A stretch of DNA of 64,000 nt from Fluviibacter sp964498255 (lineage in GTDB: Bacteria; Pseudomonadota; Gammaproteobacteria; Burkholderiales; Rhodocyclaceae): the NCBI GenBank assembly GCA_964498255.1, contig CAZCGW010000002.1, positions 83,672-147,671 on the forward strand, read 5' to 3'. A program made the translations under genes and the position numbers. Positions 1-7,871 of this stretch are shown here, in pieces. Within the stretch, counting starts at the first letter, position 1; every line of letters starts with the position of its first letter. The notes under the pieces were generated by a model, which saw only the letters and a program-made list of their open reading frames with translations, was not told the origin of the DNA and searched no databases.

Positions 1-181
1 AGGCGTCTCGCAGCGTGTGGATCTCGCCAGGTCGCTTGCTGGCGATGTCTCTCAGCTCAGTTTCGCGCGCCGCGGCCCATGAATCAGCCTCGCGTTTTGT
101 CCGGAATACTTTTGAGTCGCGCGTGCCTTTGATGCTGATCTGGGCGCGATACCCGTTCAGGGTCTTCGTGATCGATGCCAT
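1..181 (-). CDS. Tyrosine integrase, N-terminal fragment (runs off window)
   Basis: The reverse strand reads MASITKTLNGYRAQISIKG and continues open for 60 codons to the window edge. This is the usual start of phage-type tyrosine integrases: a short arm-type DNA-binding domain whose beta strands begin like 'GYRAQISIKG', followed by a basic helix with repeated K/R-E-A-D-x-W residues. The catalytic domain lies outside the window. The ATG is at 181-179 and the gene is transcribed away from tRNA-Leu, whose 3' end is 141 bp away. That arrangement suggests an integrated element to the left that used tRNA-Leu as its attachment site. I am confident of the family but cannot tell whether the gene is intact. 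Confidence 0.75.
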   Translation of the reverse strand, partial: MASITKTLNGYRAQISIKGTRDSKVFRTKREADSWAAARETELRDIASKRPGEIHTLRDA

Positions 182-182
182 G

Positions 183-214
183 TGGGGAATTGCATGGGGA
201 ATTTTTGGGGAATT
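183..214 (-). repeat. Three TGGGGAATT repeats at the integrase start
   Basis: TGGGGAATT occurs at 183-191, 195-203 and 206-214, with spacings of 12 and 11 bp, directly upstream of the integrase ATG. About one helical turn per repeat suggests a row of protein-binding sites, for example integrase arm sites or an autoregulatory operator. The second integrase in this window also has tandem CCCC-containing repeats just before its start codon. The function is inferred from position only. Confidence 0.55.
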
Positions 215-321
215 AGTGGGCAAAAACTGATGTTTTCACCCACTCAATGTTTCACACCTTACCCCATAACTAGCTGATTTGACAGCTTTTGCAACTTCGA
301 CATACCACAAGTTTCGTCAAT

Positions 322-407
322 TGGTGCGGATGGCCGGACTTGAACCGGCAAGGCTATTCGCCGGCAGATTTTAAGTCTGCTGTGTTTACCAATTTCACCA
401 CACCCGC
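322..407 (-). tRNA. tRNA-Leu (anticodon UAA)
   Basis: The minus strand folds as a class II tRNA of 86 nt including an encoded CCA. The 7-bp acceptor stem is GCGGGTG/CATCCGC with one G-U pair. The anticodon arm is GCAGA-CTTAAAA-TCTGC, giving anticodon UAA, and there is a long variable arm and a T arm ending in GGTTCAAGTCC. It reads UUA codons. The 3' end faces the truncated integrase at 1-181, so it is the likely attachment site of that element. Confidence 0.95.
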
Positions 408-453
408 ATCAGGGCGACATTGTACCTGCAAGAGCCGCAATTCGGCTCAGATA

Positions 454-1254
454 TCAATGCAACAAATTCCAGAGCATCTTTGTTGCTAGCAAAGCCAACA
501 TAACGCCAAAGGCACGCTTAAGCTGCTTAACCGGCAAACTATGCGCCAACTTGGCGCCTACTGGTGCCATAAAGACCGTTGCAACAACAACGCCCCCGAA
601 TGCTGGCAAATATACAAAACCAAGATTAGGGCCCGGCAAATCAGGAACTGACCAACCGCCCAGGACGTACCCCACAACCCCCGCCAAAGCGATCGGAAAA
701 CCCAGGGCGGATGACGTACCAACAGCCTGACGAATATTGACGTTACACAGCACCATAAAAGGTACAGATAAAAAACCGCCGCCCGCTGCCACCAAACTTG
801 AAACACCGCCAATCAGGCCACCTACACCAACCAGCCCGGCCGAACCGGGCAACTCACGCGTTGGCTTTGGCTTGATGTCGAGCAGCATCTGTAACGACGC
901 CCAATACACGATGCAGGTAAAGACAATCGCCATAGCGTCAGTTGGGACACGGCTAGCAAACAAACTGCCCACCAGAGTACCTACGACCAGGCCAGGTGCC
1001 ATAGAGCGGAAAATATCCCACCGAACCCCGCCATGCTGGTGATGCGCCCGCATGCTGGATATCGATGTCACAACAATCGTTGCCATCGCCGTTCCCAGTG
1101 CCAAATGCATGAGCTGCGCATCAGGAAATCCTTGCGCCTGAAACAGCATCAGCAGAATTGGCACAATGGTCAAACCACCGCCAACGCCAAAGAGACCCGC
1201 CACAAAACCCGAGCCCATTCCCAACAGCAGGTAGGTCAGCAGCCACCAGCTCAT
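454..1254 (-). CDS. TauE/SafE family membrane transporter
   Basis: This 266-residue, highly hydrophobic protein has the pattern of the TauE/SafE family: a glycine-rich first half (GFVAGLFGVGGGLTIVP near residue 16) repeated as GGLIGGVSSLVAAGGGFLSVP near residue 145, with about eight membrane segments. Members export sulfite, sulfoacetate or other organosulfur anions across the inner membrane, but the substrate here cannot be read from sequence. Its ATG overlaps the hemA stop codon (ATGA), so the two genes are translationally coupled. The link with haem synthesis may be only operonic. No frameshift is visible. Confidence 0.88.
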   Translation of the reverse strand: MSWWLLTYLLLGMGSGFVAGLFGVGGGLTIVPILLMLFQAQGFPDAQLMHLALGTAMATIVVTSISSMRAHHQHGGVRWDIFRSMAPGLVVGTLVGSLFASRVPTDAMAIVFTCIVYWASLQMLLDIKPKPTRELPGSAGLVGVGGLIGGVSSLVAAGGGFLSVPFMVLCNVNIRQAVGTSSALGFPIALAGVVGYVLGGWSVPDLPGPNLGFVYLPAFGGVVVATVFMAPVGAKLAHSLPVKQLKRAFGVMLALLATKMLWNLLH

Positions 1255-2507
1255 TCAGTAACGTCCCAACCCGCCATAAAACGACGCATTGCTTCCTGCA
1301 GCGTCTCTCTATCAGCCGCCTCTGCCTTGTTCATCGCAGAAAGCGGGCCATGCAGAAATTTATTGGTCAGACGTGTCGCCATCTGCTCGAGCACCAGTTC
1401 GGCCGACTCGCCTTTGATCAGACGCTTCTTAGCCAACTCAAGTTCCTGCAGCCGCAACTGAGTTGCACCATCGCGGAAAGCCTGGATAACAGGCACATGA
1501 GCACGTCGCGCATGCCAATCCAGAAAATCCCCAAGCCGGCCAGCGATAATGCTTTCTGCCTCAACCACGGCCGCCTGACGCGAGGCCACACCACTCTGCA
1601 CCACACTTGCCAGATCATCCACCGTGTAGAGAAAGACGTCATCAAGATCAGCCACTTCGGATTCAATGTCTCGTGGCACCGCCAAGTCCACCATAAACAT
1701 CGGTCGATGGCGCCTTGCTTTGATTGCCCGCTCCACCATACCCAGGCCGATAATGGGCAAAGAGCTGGCCGTACACGAAATAACAATATCAAACTGCGGT
1801 AACGCCTCAGCCACGTGGCTCAAGCGCATGGATTCACCATGAATCTGATGCGCCAATTCACTCGCACGCTCAATGGTTCGGTTGGCAACCACCATCCGTT
1901 TAGGTTTACTGGCTGCAAAGTGCGTGGCACAGAGCTCAACCATATCGCCGGCGCCCACAAATAGCACAGACTGTTCTGACAGGTCACCGAAAATACGTTC
2001 GGCCAAACGCACAGACGCGGCAGCCATAGACACAACACTTTCACCAATACCCGTCGTACTACGAATCTCTTTGGCAACAGCAAAAGCATGCTGAAATAAC
2101 CGATGCAGATTGCTGCCTAAGGCACCGACCTGTTCTGCCGTGCGAACGGCATCTTTCATCTGGCCGAGTATCTGGGGCTCACCCAACACCATGGAGTCCA
2201 ACCCCGCTGCGACACGCAAAGCCTGGCGAACAGCATCCTGATCCGCATGATGATAAATATAAGGGCGCGCTTCTTCCAGCGACATGCCCGCATGCTGCAT
2301 CCACCAATCGAGCACCACATCCACCGTATTTGCGGAGACATATAGCTCTGTGCGGTTGCAGGTAGAAAGAATCGCTGCCTCTTCAGCTGCACCCATCTGA
2401 CGTAGCGTGCCAAGGGCGCTTCCTACAGACTCCGCAGCAATAGCTACCCGCTCCCGGATCGCCAGGGGGGCAGTATGGTGATTAAGTCCGATAAGGTGAA
2501 GCGGCAT
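1251..2507 (-). CDS. hemA: Glutamyl-tRNA reductase
   Basis: HemA reduces glutamyl-tRNA to glutamate-1-semialdehyde, the first committed step of C5-pathway tetrapyrrole synthesis. The 418-residue length is normal. The catalytic cysteine is C50 in STCNRTELY. The Rossmann NADPH-binding domain follows (VLFVGAGDM), and the C-terminal dimerisation helices end at MAGWDVTE. The start MPLHLIGLNHHTAPL is canonical. A TATACT -10 element lies at 2546-2541 on this strand, about 35 bp upstream, without an obvious -35. hemB, the next but one enzyme of the pathway, is also in this window at 50.3 kb. Confidence 0.97.
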   Translation of the reverse strand: MPLHLIGLNHHTAPLAIRERVAIAAESVGSALGTLRQMGAAEEAAILSTCNRTELYVSANTVDVVLDWWMQHAGMSLEEARPYIYHHADQDAVRQALRVAAGLDSMVLGEPQILGQMKDAVRTAEQVGALGSNLHRLFQHAFAVAKEIRSTTGIGESVVSMAAASVRLAERIFGDLSEQSVLFVGAGDMVELCATHFAASKPKRMVVANRTIERASELAHQIHGESMRLSHVAEALPQFDIVISCTASSLPIIGLGMVERAIKARRHRPMFMVDLAVPRDIESEVADLDDVFLYTVDDLASVVQSGVASRQAAVVEAESIIAGRLGDFLDWHARRAHVPVIQAFRDGATQLRLQELELAKKRLIKGESAELVLEQMATRLTNKFLHGPLSAMNKAEAADRETLQEAMRRFMAGWDVTE

Positions 2508-2615
2508 AGTACCCGGGCAATTCCTGCAAGAACGTCGATGAGTATAACATCCGGCACAGGCTGAGCGCCCCGCCCATTAAGGGGTTGCGCAACAAATGCC
2601 ATAAATTGAATAGAC

Positions 2616-2648
2616 AAAAAAAGACCCGGGCCGAAGCCCGGGTCTTTT
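2616..2648 (-). terminator. Rho-independent terminator of yjcH-actP
   Basis: There is a perfect 12-bp stem, AAAAGACCCGGG (2619-2630) with CCCGGGTCTTTT (2637-2648), and a 6-base loop. On the minus strand it is followed by a run of T. It lies 30 bp after the actP stop and before hemA, so it ends the actP transcript. Confidence 0.93.
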
Positions 2649-2678
2649 CAGCATAACGCGAGGTTACGCTAAGACAAC

Positions 2679-4361
2679 TTAGTGACCCGATGCACCCGAT
2701 GCACCAATACCCGTTTCGCAACGGACTTGTTGTGCTGGGTAACCTTCACGGTCGATCTGGGCGCGAGCACTCTTATCGAGCAGCGACACGATCCAGATGG
2801 TTGCGAAGGCCGCAGTCATCGAGAACAGAGCAGGTGAACCATAAGGGAACGGTGCGCTACCCTTTGGATTGCCCATAACGGCTTCCCAAACGGTTGGCGA
2901 CAGGATGGTCAGACCAGCCGAAGCGATCAGGCCAACAAAGCCACCAGTTACAGCACCCTTAGTCGTACAGTCTTTCCACATCAGCGACATGAACAGCACT
3001 GGGAAGTTAGCCGAACAGGCGATTGCGAAGGCCAGCATGACCATGTAGGCAACGTTCTGCTTTTCGAAGGCGATGCCCAGGAAAATTGCCAGAACAGCCA
3101 GAGCAATGGTCGTGATCTTCGAAACACGCATTTCAGCAGCCTGGTCAGCCTTGCCACCCTTGATAACCGTAGCGTACAGGTCATGCGACACAGCCGATGC
3201 ACCAGCCAGTGTCAGACCGGCCACCACAGCCAGAATGGTTGCGAAAGCCACAGCCGAGATGAAGCCTAGGAACAGGTCACCACCCACAGCGTTCGACAGG
3301 TGGATAGCAGCCATGTTGCCGCCGCCACGCAGACCCTTAGCCAGATCACCATCAACGTAGTACGCAGCTGGATCCTGCATCAGGAACACAATAGCGCCGA
3401 AACCGATGATGAAGGTCAGGATGTAGAAGTAACCGATCCAAACCGTTGCCCAACCCACAGACTTACGTGCTTCTTTGGCATTTGGCACCGTGAAGAAGCG
3501 CATCAGGATGTGTGGCAGACCAGCCGTACCGAACATCAGCGCCATACCCACCGAGATTGCCGAGATCGGATCTTTGATCAGGCCACCTGGGGACATCAGA
3601 GCATCATGCTTCGGATGGATTTCAACAGCCTTGGCAAACAGTGCTTCTGGGCTGAAACCGAAAGCAAACAGCACGGCACCCGCCATGAATGTTGCACCCG
3701 TCAGCAGCATACAAGCCTTGATCACCTGAACCCAAGTCGTAGCCGTCATACCGCCGAACAGTACGTACAGCATCATCAGGAAACCAACCATAACCACAGC
3801 GATGGTGTAGTCCAGACCAAAGAGCACCTTGATCAGCTGACCAGCACCTACCATCTGGGCAATCATGTAGAAGGCAACCACAACCAGCGAACCCGTAGCA
3901 GCGAAGATACGCACTGGGGTTTGCGAGAAGCGGTACGAGGCCACGTCAGCAAAAGTGAACTTGCCGAGGTTACGCAGACGCTCTGCCAGCAGGAAAGTGA
4001 TGATTGGCCAACCGACCAGCCAGCCGATCGAGAAGATCAGGCCGTCGAAGCCGTTAGCAAACACCAGACCGGAAATACCCAGGAACGAAGCAGCCGACAT
4101 GTAGTCGCCAGCGATCGCCAGGCCGTTCTGGAAGCCGGTGATACCGCCACCAGCCGTGTAGAAGTCAGCAGCCGTCTTAGTTTTGCCTGCAGCCCACTTA
4201 GTAATAAAGAGGGTGAACACAACGAAGATGCCGAACATGACAATAGCGGTCCAGTTCGTGGCTTGCTTGGCGGTGTTACCTAGATCCGCACCAGCAGCCA
4301 GGGCTGCACCACTCGCGAGGAGTGCGCCAAGCGCGATGAGTGTCTTATTCATTTTGGTCAT
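2679..4361 (-). CDS. actP: Cation/acetate symporter ActP
   Basis: This is a sodium:solute symporter family protein of 560 residues that takes up acetate and other short carboxylates with a cation. It has an N-terminal hydrophobic segment (ALGALLASGAALA) and then about 13 membrane helices carrying the family signatures YTAGGGITGFQNGLAIAGDY and GGMTATTWVQ. It follows the DUF485 gene yjcH with a 4-bp overlap, the usual yjcH-actP pair. The acs gene that often precedes them is not here. The start is taken at the overlapping ATG (4361); MNKTL nine bases downstream is the alternative. Confidence 0.95.
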   Translation of the reverse strand: MTKMNKTLIALGALLASGAALAAGADLGNTAKQATNWTAIVMFGIFVVFTLFITKWAAGKTKTAADFYTAGGGITGFQNGLAIAGDYMSAASFLGISGLVFANGFDGLIFSIGWLVGWPIITFLLAERLRNLGKFTFADVASYRFSQTPVRIFAATGSLVVVAFYMIAQMVGAGQLIKVLFGLDYTIAVVMVGFLMMLYVLFGGMTATTWVQVIKACMLLTGATFMAGAVLFAFGFSPEALFAKAVEIHPKHDALMSPGGLIKDPISAISVGMALMFGTAGLPHILMRFFTVPNAKEARKSVGWATVWIGYFYILTFIIGFGAIVFLMQDPAAYYVDGDLAKGLRGGGNMAAIHLSNAVGGDLFLGFISAVAFATILAVVAGLTLAGASAVSHDLYATVIKGGKADQAAEMRVSKITTIALAVLAIFLGIAFEKQNVAYMVMLAFAIACSANFPVLFMSLMWKDCTTKGAVTGGFVGLIASAGLTILSPTVWEAVMGNPKGSAPFPYGSPALFSMTAAFATIWIVSLLDKSARAQIDREGYPAQQVRCETGIGASGASGH

Positions 4362-4666
4362 TTTTGTACGTCCTTAACCAGAGCGTCCTTCAGTGCGTCG
4401 AAGTCCGTGTTGGCCTTACGAACATAGATGCCCGTGATGGCGATTGTGAACAGAATCACACCCAGACCCACCGGAACACCCAGTGACATAACACCGTCAC
4501 CGATTTTCTGGGCAAAAATGGCCTTGTCAAAAGCCAGGGTCAAGATGAAGCCGAAGTACACAATCAGCATCAGGATCGTACAGATCCAGCTGTAGCTGTT
4601 GCGAACCGCGACGAGCTCCTGATACTTCGGATCTGCCAATAGCTTGGCTGTCGTTGGGTCTAGCAT
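4358..4666 (-). CDS. yjcH: DUF485 membrane protein (YjcH)
   Basis: This 102-residue protein has two membrane helices (ICTILMLIVYFGFILTLAF and GVPVGLGVILFTIAITGIYV) and ends in a charged tail. DUF485 proteins are almost always encoded just upstream of ActP-type acetate symporters and are thought to be small partners of the transporter; their biochemical role is not established. A strong ribosome site, AAGGAGGAG, precedes the ATG. The stop overlaps the actP start. Confidence 0.92.
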   Translation of the reverse strand: MLDPTTAKLLADPKYQELVAVRNSYSWICTILMLIVYFGFILTLAFDKAIFAQKIGDGVMSLGVPVGLGVILFTIAITGIYVRKANTDFDALKDALVKDVQK

Positions 4667-4690
4667 GGATTACTCCTCCTTTTTATGGAT

Positions 4691-4741
4691 GCGCTAACGG
4701 ATTACACATTTAGCGCGTGGAGCAAGGGTACGAACCCACGC
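4691..4741 (-). promoter_or_regulatory. Two overlapping inverted repeats in the yjcH-actP leader
   Basis: GCGCTAA (4691-4697) pairs with TTAGCGC (4710-4716), and GCGTGG (4715-4720) pairs with CCACGC (4736-4741). The two stems share bases 4715-4716, so in RNA they would compete. Upstream lie two direct TGTAAG copies on the minus strand (about 4742-4760). These could be binding sites for an acetate-responsive regulator or a switching leader. Only the symmetry is seen; no known riboswitch is recognised. Confidence 0.4.
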
Positions 4742-4822
4742 TTACATTCCCCTTACAGGTTTAATCATTCCGTAAGAAATTGCACGGCGTTGTAAAAAAA
4801 CCACACCCGATTTCTGGCGTTT

Positions 4823-7156
4823 TTAACGCTGCGCCGGATGATCCACCAGCGATATCGGCAAAGGCTCAGAGGCGGTCAGGCGTATATCGCGCTGCGGAAA
4901 CGGCACGGCAATGCCTGCCGCATTGAGTTTTTCCAGAATCTCACAGCGCAGGTCGCTATCGACCCGCCTGCCATCTGTGCCATTTTCAATTCTGATCCAG
5001 TAACGCAATGTAAAGATCAATGCGTTATCGCCCAGATCGTCCAATACGACCATAGGCTCCGGAGCGATCATGACATCAGGATGTTCTTTGGCAGCGCTTT
5101 GCATCAGGTTCTTTACTTGCACCGGATCTGCCCCGTAAGCCACGCCCACCCGTATTTCTCGGCGCACATCCGGATTAGTGAATGTCCAGTTAGTGAGCTT
5201 CTTTTCGACGAGCTCACTATTTGGAATTAGGGTATCGATACCATCAGAGCTATGCAGCGTCGAAAAACGGATACCAATCGATGTCACCCGGCCGCGCACA
5301 TTATCAATCTCCACCAGGTCACCGATACGGATTGGCCGCTCCAGCAGGAGCATGACGCCACTGATCAAGTTCTTGAGCAGATTCTGCGTGCCAAAGCCTA
5401 CCCCAATCGCCAACGCACCCCCGAGGAAAGCAAAGACACTGAGCGGGATCTGCACCAGATTGAAACTCAGCACAATCAGCGTACCGGTGGCCAACACCGT
5501 CAACCAGCGACGAATAACGGTTGCCGCAGATGATTTCAAACCCAATCGCCGTTCGGCCAAGCCCAACGACGAACGAATCAATCCTGAAACAACGAAGAAG
5601 CCGAGCACCAAGATACCAATCGCTCCCACGCTCTTACCCACAGTGACACTACGCGTGGTCTTGACCTCTTTACCATCGGCTTGCACCACATCATCGACTG
5701 TAAACAACTCGTATTGCCATACCGTTTGCGACAAGGCCGTTAGCCGTTGCCAAAAAGCCACCAGCTTTTCAGTGAATGAACGTTCGCTCCCCTGAACACC
5801 CAACTCAGACTGCAAAATGAGCAAATACTGCTCGAACTTCTCCAAGGCCACCAGAATCAGACGCGAAGCATCCGTTTCCGCCGTTGCCGCTTTGAGCTGA
5901 GCAGAAATGCCCTTTTGCTCCAAGGCCGATTTCGAGGTCAAAAGCGCCTCGCGTAAATCAAACGCTTCTTGCTCCTTGGTGGCCAACGATTGTTGCAGCA
6001 AGTCTCGCGACTGCCGGACACGAACCAAACCAGCACGCACGCGCTGTGCAATCTCTTCCAGACGCGTCGCATTCGGCTTTGGATCTGCGTAGACCTCGGC
6101 ACGGGCATCCCAAACCTGTAAGGCATAGCTACCCACTTCAATCATGCGGCGCAACCGATCCACTTCGGTGCGCGCGCCCACTTCTTCTGCTCTAGCCACT
6201 TCCAACGCGACTTTTGCTTTTGCAACCCTCTCAGGAGACGCCTTACTCTGGTCGATCGCTACAAATGCATTTTGTGCCGCACCCAAACGCGCTAACGCCG
6301 CCTCCGAGTTAGCCAGCGCCTTGAGTTCTGACTCACGATTACGATCAATTAACCCCTGGAGATCTCCCTTTGCGGTGGCCAACGTCTCGGGCAACAACGT
6401 AAACCGTCCATCATAGTAAGCCCAGGTTCTCTTGACGGTTTCTAGCTTAATTTCCTGCAGCGTCCGCTGTTTTTCGTTCACACGCCGTTCAAGATCCGTT
6501 CGCAACAAAATAGAACTCAGTAGCGCCAATCGACCCTGCAAGACTTCTAATTGCTGTCGATTAACTTCAGAGCCCTTATCAGAGGCTTCGCTTAACTGAC
6601 GCAAACGAACCTCGGTTGCCGCTTTCTCCTGCCCTAATCCCACCAGCTGATTAGACGTAGAGGCAACCTCTTTACTCAATTGCTGAATTTTGGACTCGTA
6701 CACCAGCATTTCATTGCGTACGGTATCGCCATCCACCACAGACCACGGCGGTGATCCTGCCGGTGGCACCCAATTGTCACGTTCTTGTTTAGCGTCAGCA
6801 ATACGCTGATCTAACACCTGTAGCTGTTTCAGGTAATCAACCTGTTGCGCATACCGATCAACCAAGGTCTGCCGCAAATTAAACTGCTGTAGCAAACCTT
6901 GACGCGTATCTGTTGAAAGCCCTTTCTGATTAAGTTGACCCTGTAGACGCTTCAACTCATCCTGCGCCTCACTGAGACGAGATTGCGCGTCGATGAGCTC
7001 CTGCTTAGGATCGCTCACCGTCACCACTTCTTTCGGCGTAGTGACACTTGCGCCCTGCATCGGCTTTGACGGCAACAAGGAAGGCAATTGGGCATTTGCC
7101 GGCGACACAGCCACCAGGCAAACGAAAATACTGACAACAGATAACAGAACCCGCAT
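4823..7156 (-). CDS. MscS-family mechanosensitive channel with large periplasmic domain
   Basis: The protein has about 777 residues when started at the ATG that gives a good signal peptide (MRVLLSVVSIFVCLVAVSPA); a TTG seven codons upstream is less likely. A long glutamine- and alanine-rich coiled-coil region follows (about residues 40-480). Then come membrane helices and a C-terminal MscS module with the pore helix GGALAIGVGFGTQNL and the beta domain RIGDLVEIDNVRGRVTSIG. The layout resembles MscK/MscM-type channels, which release solutes after hypo-osmotic shock, but it is shorter than MscK. It stands alone on this strand; the neighbour at 7212 is divergent. Confidence 0.88.
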   Translation of the reverse strand: MRVLLSVVSIFVCLVAVSPANAQLPSLLPSKPMQGASVTTPKEVVTVSDPKQELIDAQSRLSEAQDELKRLQGQLNQKGLSTDTRQGLLQQFNLRQTLVDRYAQQVDYLKQLQVLDQRIADAKQERDNWVPPAGSPPWSVVDGDTVRNEMLVYESKIQQLSKEVASTSNQLVGLGQEKAATEVRLRQLSEASDKGSEVNRQQLEVLQGRLALLSSILLRTDLERRVNEKQRTLQEIKLETVKRTWAYYDGRFTLLPETLATAKGDLQGLIDRNRESELKALANSEAALARLGAAQNAFVAIDQSKASPERVAKAKVALEVARAEEVGARTEVDRLRRMIEVGSYALQVWDARAEVYADPKPNATRLEEIAQRVRAGLVRVRQSRDLLQQSLATKEQEAFDLREALLTSKSALEQKGISAQLKAATAETDASRLILVALEKFEQYLLILQSELGVQGSERSFTEKLVAFWQRLTALSQTVWQYELFTVDDVVQADGKEVKTTRSVTVGKSVGAIGILVLGFFVVSGLIRSSLGLAERRLGLKSSAATVIRRWLTVLATGTLIVLSFNLVQIPLSVFAFLGGALAIGVGFGTQNLLKNLISGVMLLLERPIRIGDLVEIDNVRGRVTSIGIRFSTLHSSDGIDTLIPNSELVEKKLTNWTFTNPDVRREIRVGVAYGADPVQVKNLMQSAAKEHPDVMIAPEPMVVLDDLGDNALIFTLRYWIRIENGTDGRRVDSDLRCEILEKLNAAGIAVPFPQRDIRLTASEPLPISLVDHPAQR

Positions 7157-7211
7157 CTCAGATACACTCTTAATCAACGTTTTACGATTATCGCTTATCA
7201 GGCTCTAAAAA

Positions 7212-7637
7212 ATGTCAGATACCATCGAAACTGCAGAAGCACTCCAGGAAATTAACCACTGCGGCAACTGTACGTATTGCTGTAACGCCATGAAAGTGCG
7301 TGAGCTTGATAAACCGGCGAATACCTGGTGCACCCACTGCAGGAAAGGCAGCGGCTGTACGATCTACGAAACACGCCCCGAATCTTGCCGCGTCTATGAA
7401 TGCCTCTGGTTACGATCCCAGCAAATGGACAAACCTTTACCAGCAGTAACGCGACCCGATAAATCACATGTCGTTGTTGGCACGCTCAACGAAGGTAATG
7501 AAATCGTGCTTTATGTGAAGCCAGCTCACCGTGATGCCTGGAAAGCGCCCGCCTTTGCACCCGCACTCGGTCTTTTTGTGAGCCGCGGCGTGCCAGTCTA
7601 TGTCAGCTGCAACGACCAATTAACACGCGTGTTTTAA
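7212..7637 (+). CDS. YkgJ-like cysteine-cluster protein
   Basis: This 141-residue protein has an N-terminal half with closely spaced cysteines: NHCGNCTYCCNAM, then WCTHCRKGSGC and ESCRVYECLWL. The CxxCxxCC opening and later cysteine pairs match the zinc/iron-chelating YkgJ-like family, which has no firmly assigned reaction. The C-terminal half lacks cysteines apart from one near the end. It is divergent from the MscS channel gene and is followed by a bidirectional terminator. It is the last chromosomal gene before the integrated element. Confidence 0.75.
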   Translation: MSDTIETAEALQEINHCGNCTYCCNAMKVRELDKPANTWCTHCRKGSGCTIYETRPESCRVYECLWLRSQQMDKPLPAVTRPDKSHVVVGTLNEGNEIVLYVKPAHRDAWKAPAFAPALGLFVSRGVPVYVSCNDQLTRVF

Positions 7638-7643
7638 GCAGCA

Positions 7644-7675
7644 TAAAAAACAAAAGCCACCCGAAGGTGGCTTTT
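7644..7675. terminator. Bidirectional terminator, the original end of the tRNA-Phe unit
   Basis: AAAAGCCACC (7652-7661) and GGTGGCTTTT (7666-7675) form a 10-bp stem with a CGAA loop. T runs follow on the minus strand (7650-7644) and, more weakly, on the plus strand. It serves the YkgJ-like gene. Because it sits 8 bp beyond the tRNA-Phe 3' fragment, it was probably the terminator of the rplM-rpsI-tRNA-Phe unit before the element inserted. Confidence 0.88.
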
Positions 7676-7682
7676 GAGTGTT

Positions 7683-7731
7683 TGGTGGCCAGTCTCGGAA
7701 TCGAACCAAGGACACGCGGATTTTCAATCCG
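7683..7731 (-). repeat. Attachment-site copy (tRNA-Phe 3' half), left end
   Basis: These 49 bp are identical to 34278-34326. The copy carries the anticodon arm (GAA anticodon in its loop), T arm, acceptor 3' strand and CCA of tRNA-Phe. It has no matching 5' half: the next bases (GTAGCCCACTT) do not restore a D arm. It is therefore the displaced attachment core and not a working tRNA. Confidence 0.95.
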
Positions 7732-7753
7732 GTAGCCCACTTATTTACCGCGT

Positions 7754-7784
7754 TTGACAAATGTATATATCCGTTTATATACAT
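7754..7784 (+). promoter_or_regulatory. Integrase promoter overlapped by a 9-bp palindrome
   Basis: TTGACA (7754-7759) and TATACA (7778-7783) are spaced by 18 bp, close to the sigma-70 consensus. The inverted repeat ATGTATATA (7761-7769) / TATATACAT (7776-7784), with a 6-bp spacer, covers the spacer and the -10 box. A repressor bound there would block the promoter. It lies about 90 bp upstream of the integrase ATG. The binding protein is unknown; the HTH protein at 9287 or the integrase itself are candidates. Confidence 0.65.
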
Positions 7785-7846
7785 ATATTTGCACACATAT
7801 ACGATTGCTGGTAGTTTGACGAATGTTGAGCTGTTTTGACACAATA

Positions 7847-7869
7847 CGTAGCCCCGGCGTAGCCCCAAA
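7847..7869 (+). repeat. 23-bp internal end repeat, left copy
   Basis: Two CGTAGCCCC units separated by GG are followed by AAA. An identical 23-bp copy, in the same orientation, lies at 34212-34234 inside the other end. The left copy ends two bases before the integrase ATG. Being internal to both attachment cores, they are candidates for integrase arm-type binding sites. Confidence 0.7.
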
Positions 7870-7871
7870 CC

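Noticed and set aside
1158..1802. Plus-strand frame of 214 codons opposite hemA
   Set aside because: Antisense to hemA, no ribosome site and no protein-like pattern.
3300..4283. Long plus-strand open frame (327 codons) opposite actP
   Set aside because: It is antisense to the clear actP gene, has no ribosome site and its product is a low-quality mix rich in H, Q, T and S. It arises from codon bias of actP.
7683..7731. Second tRNA-Phe gene
   Set aside because: Only the 3' half is present; the D arm and 5' acceptor strand are missing.
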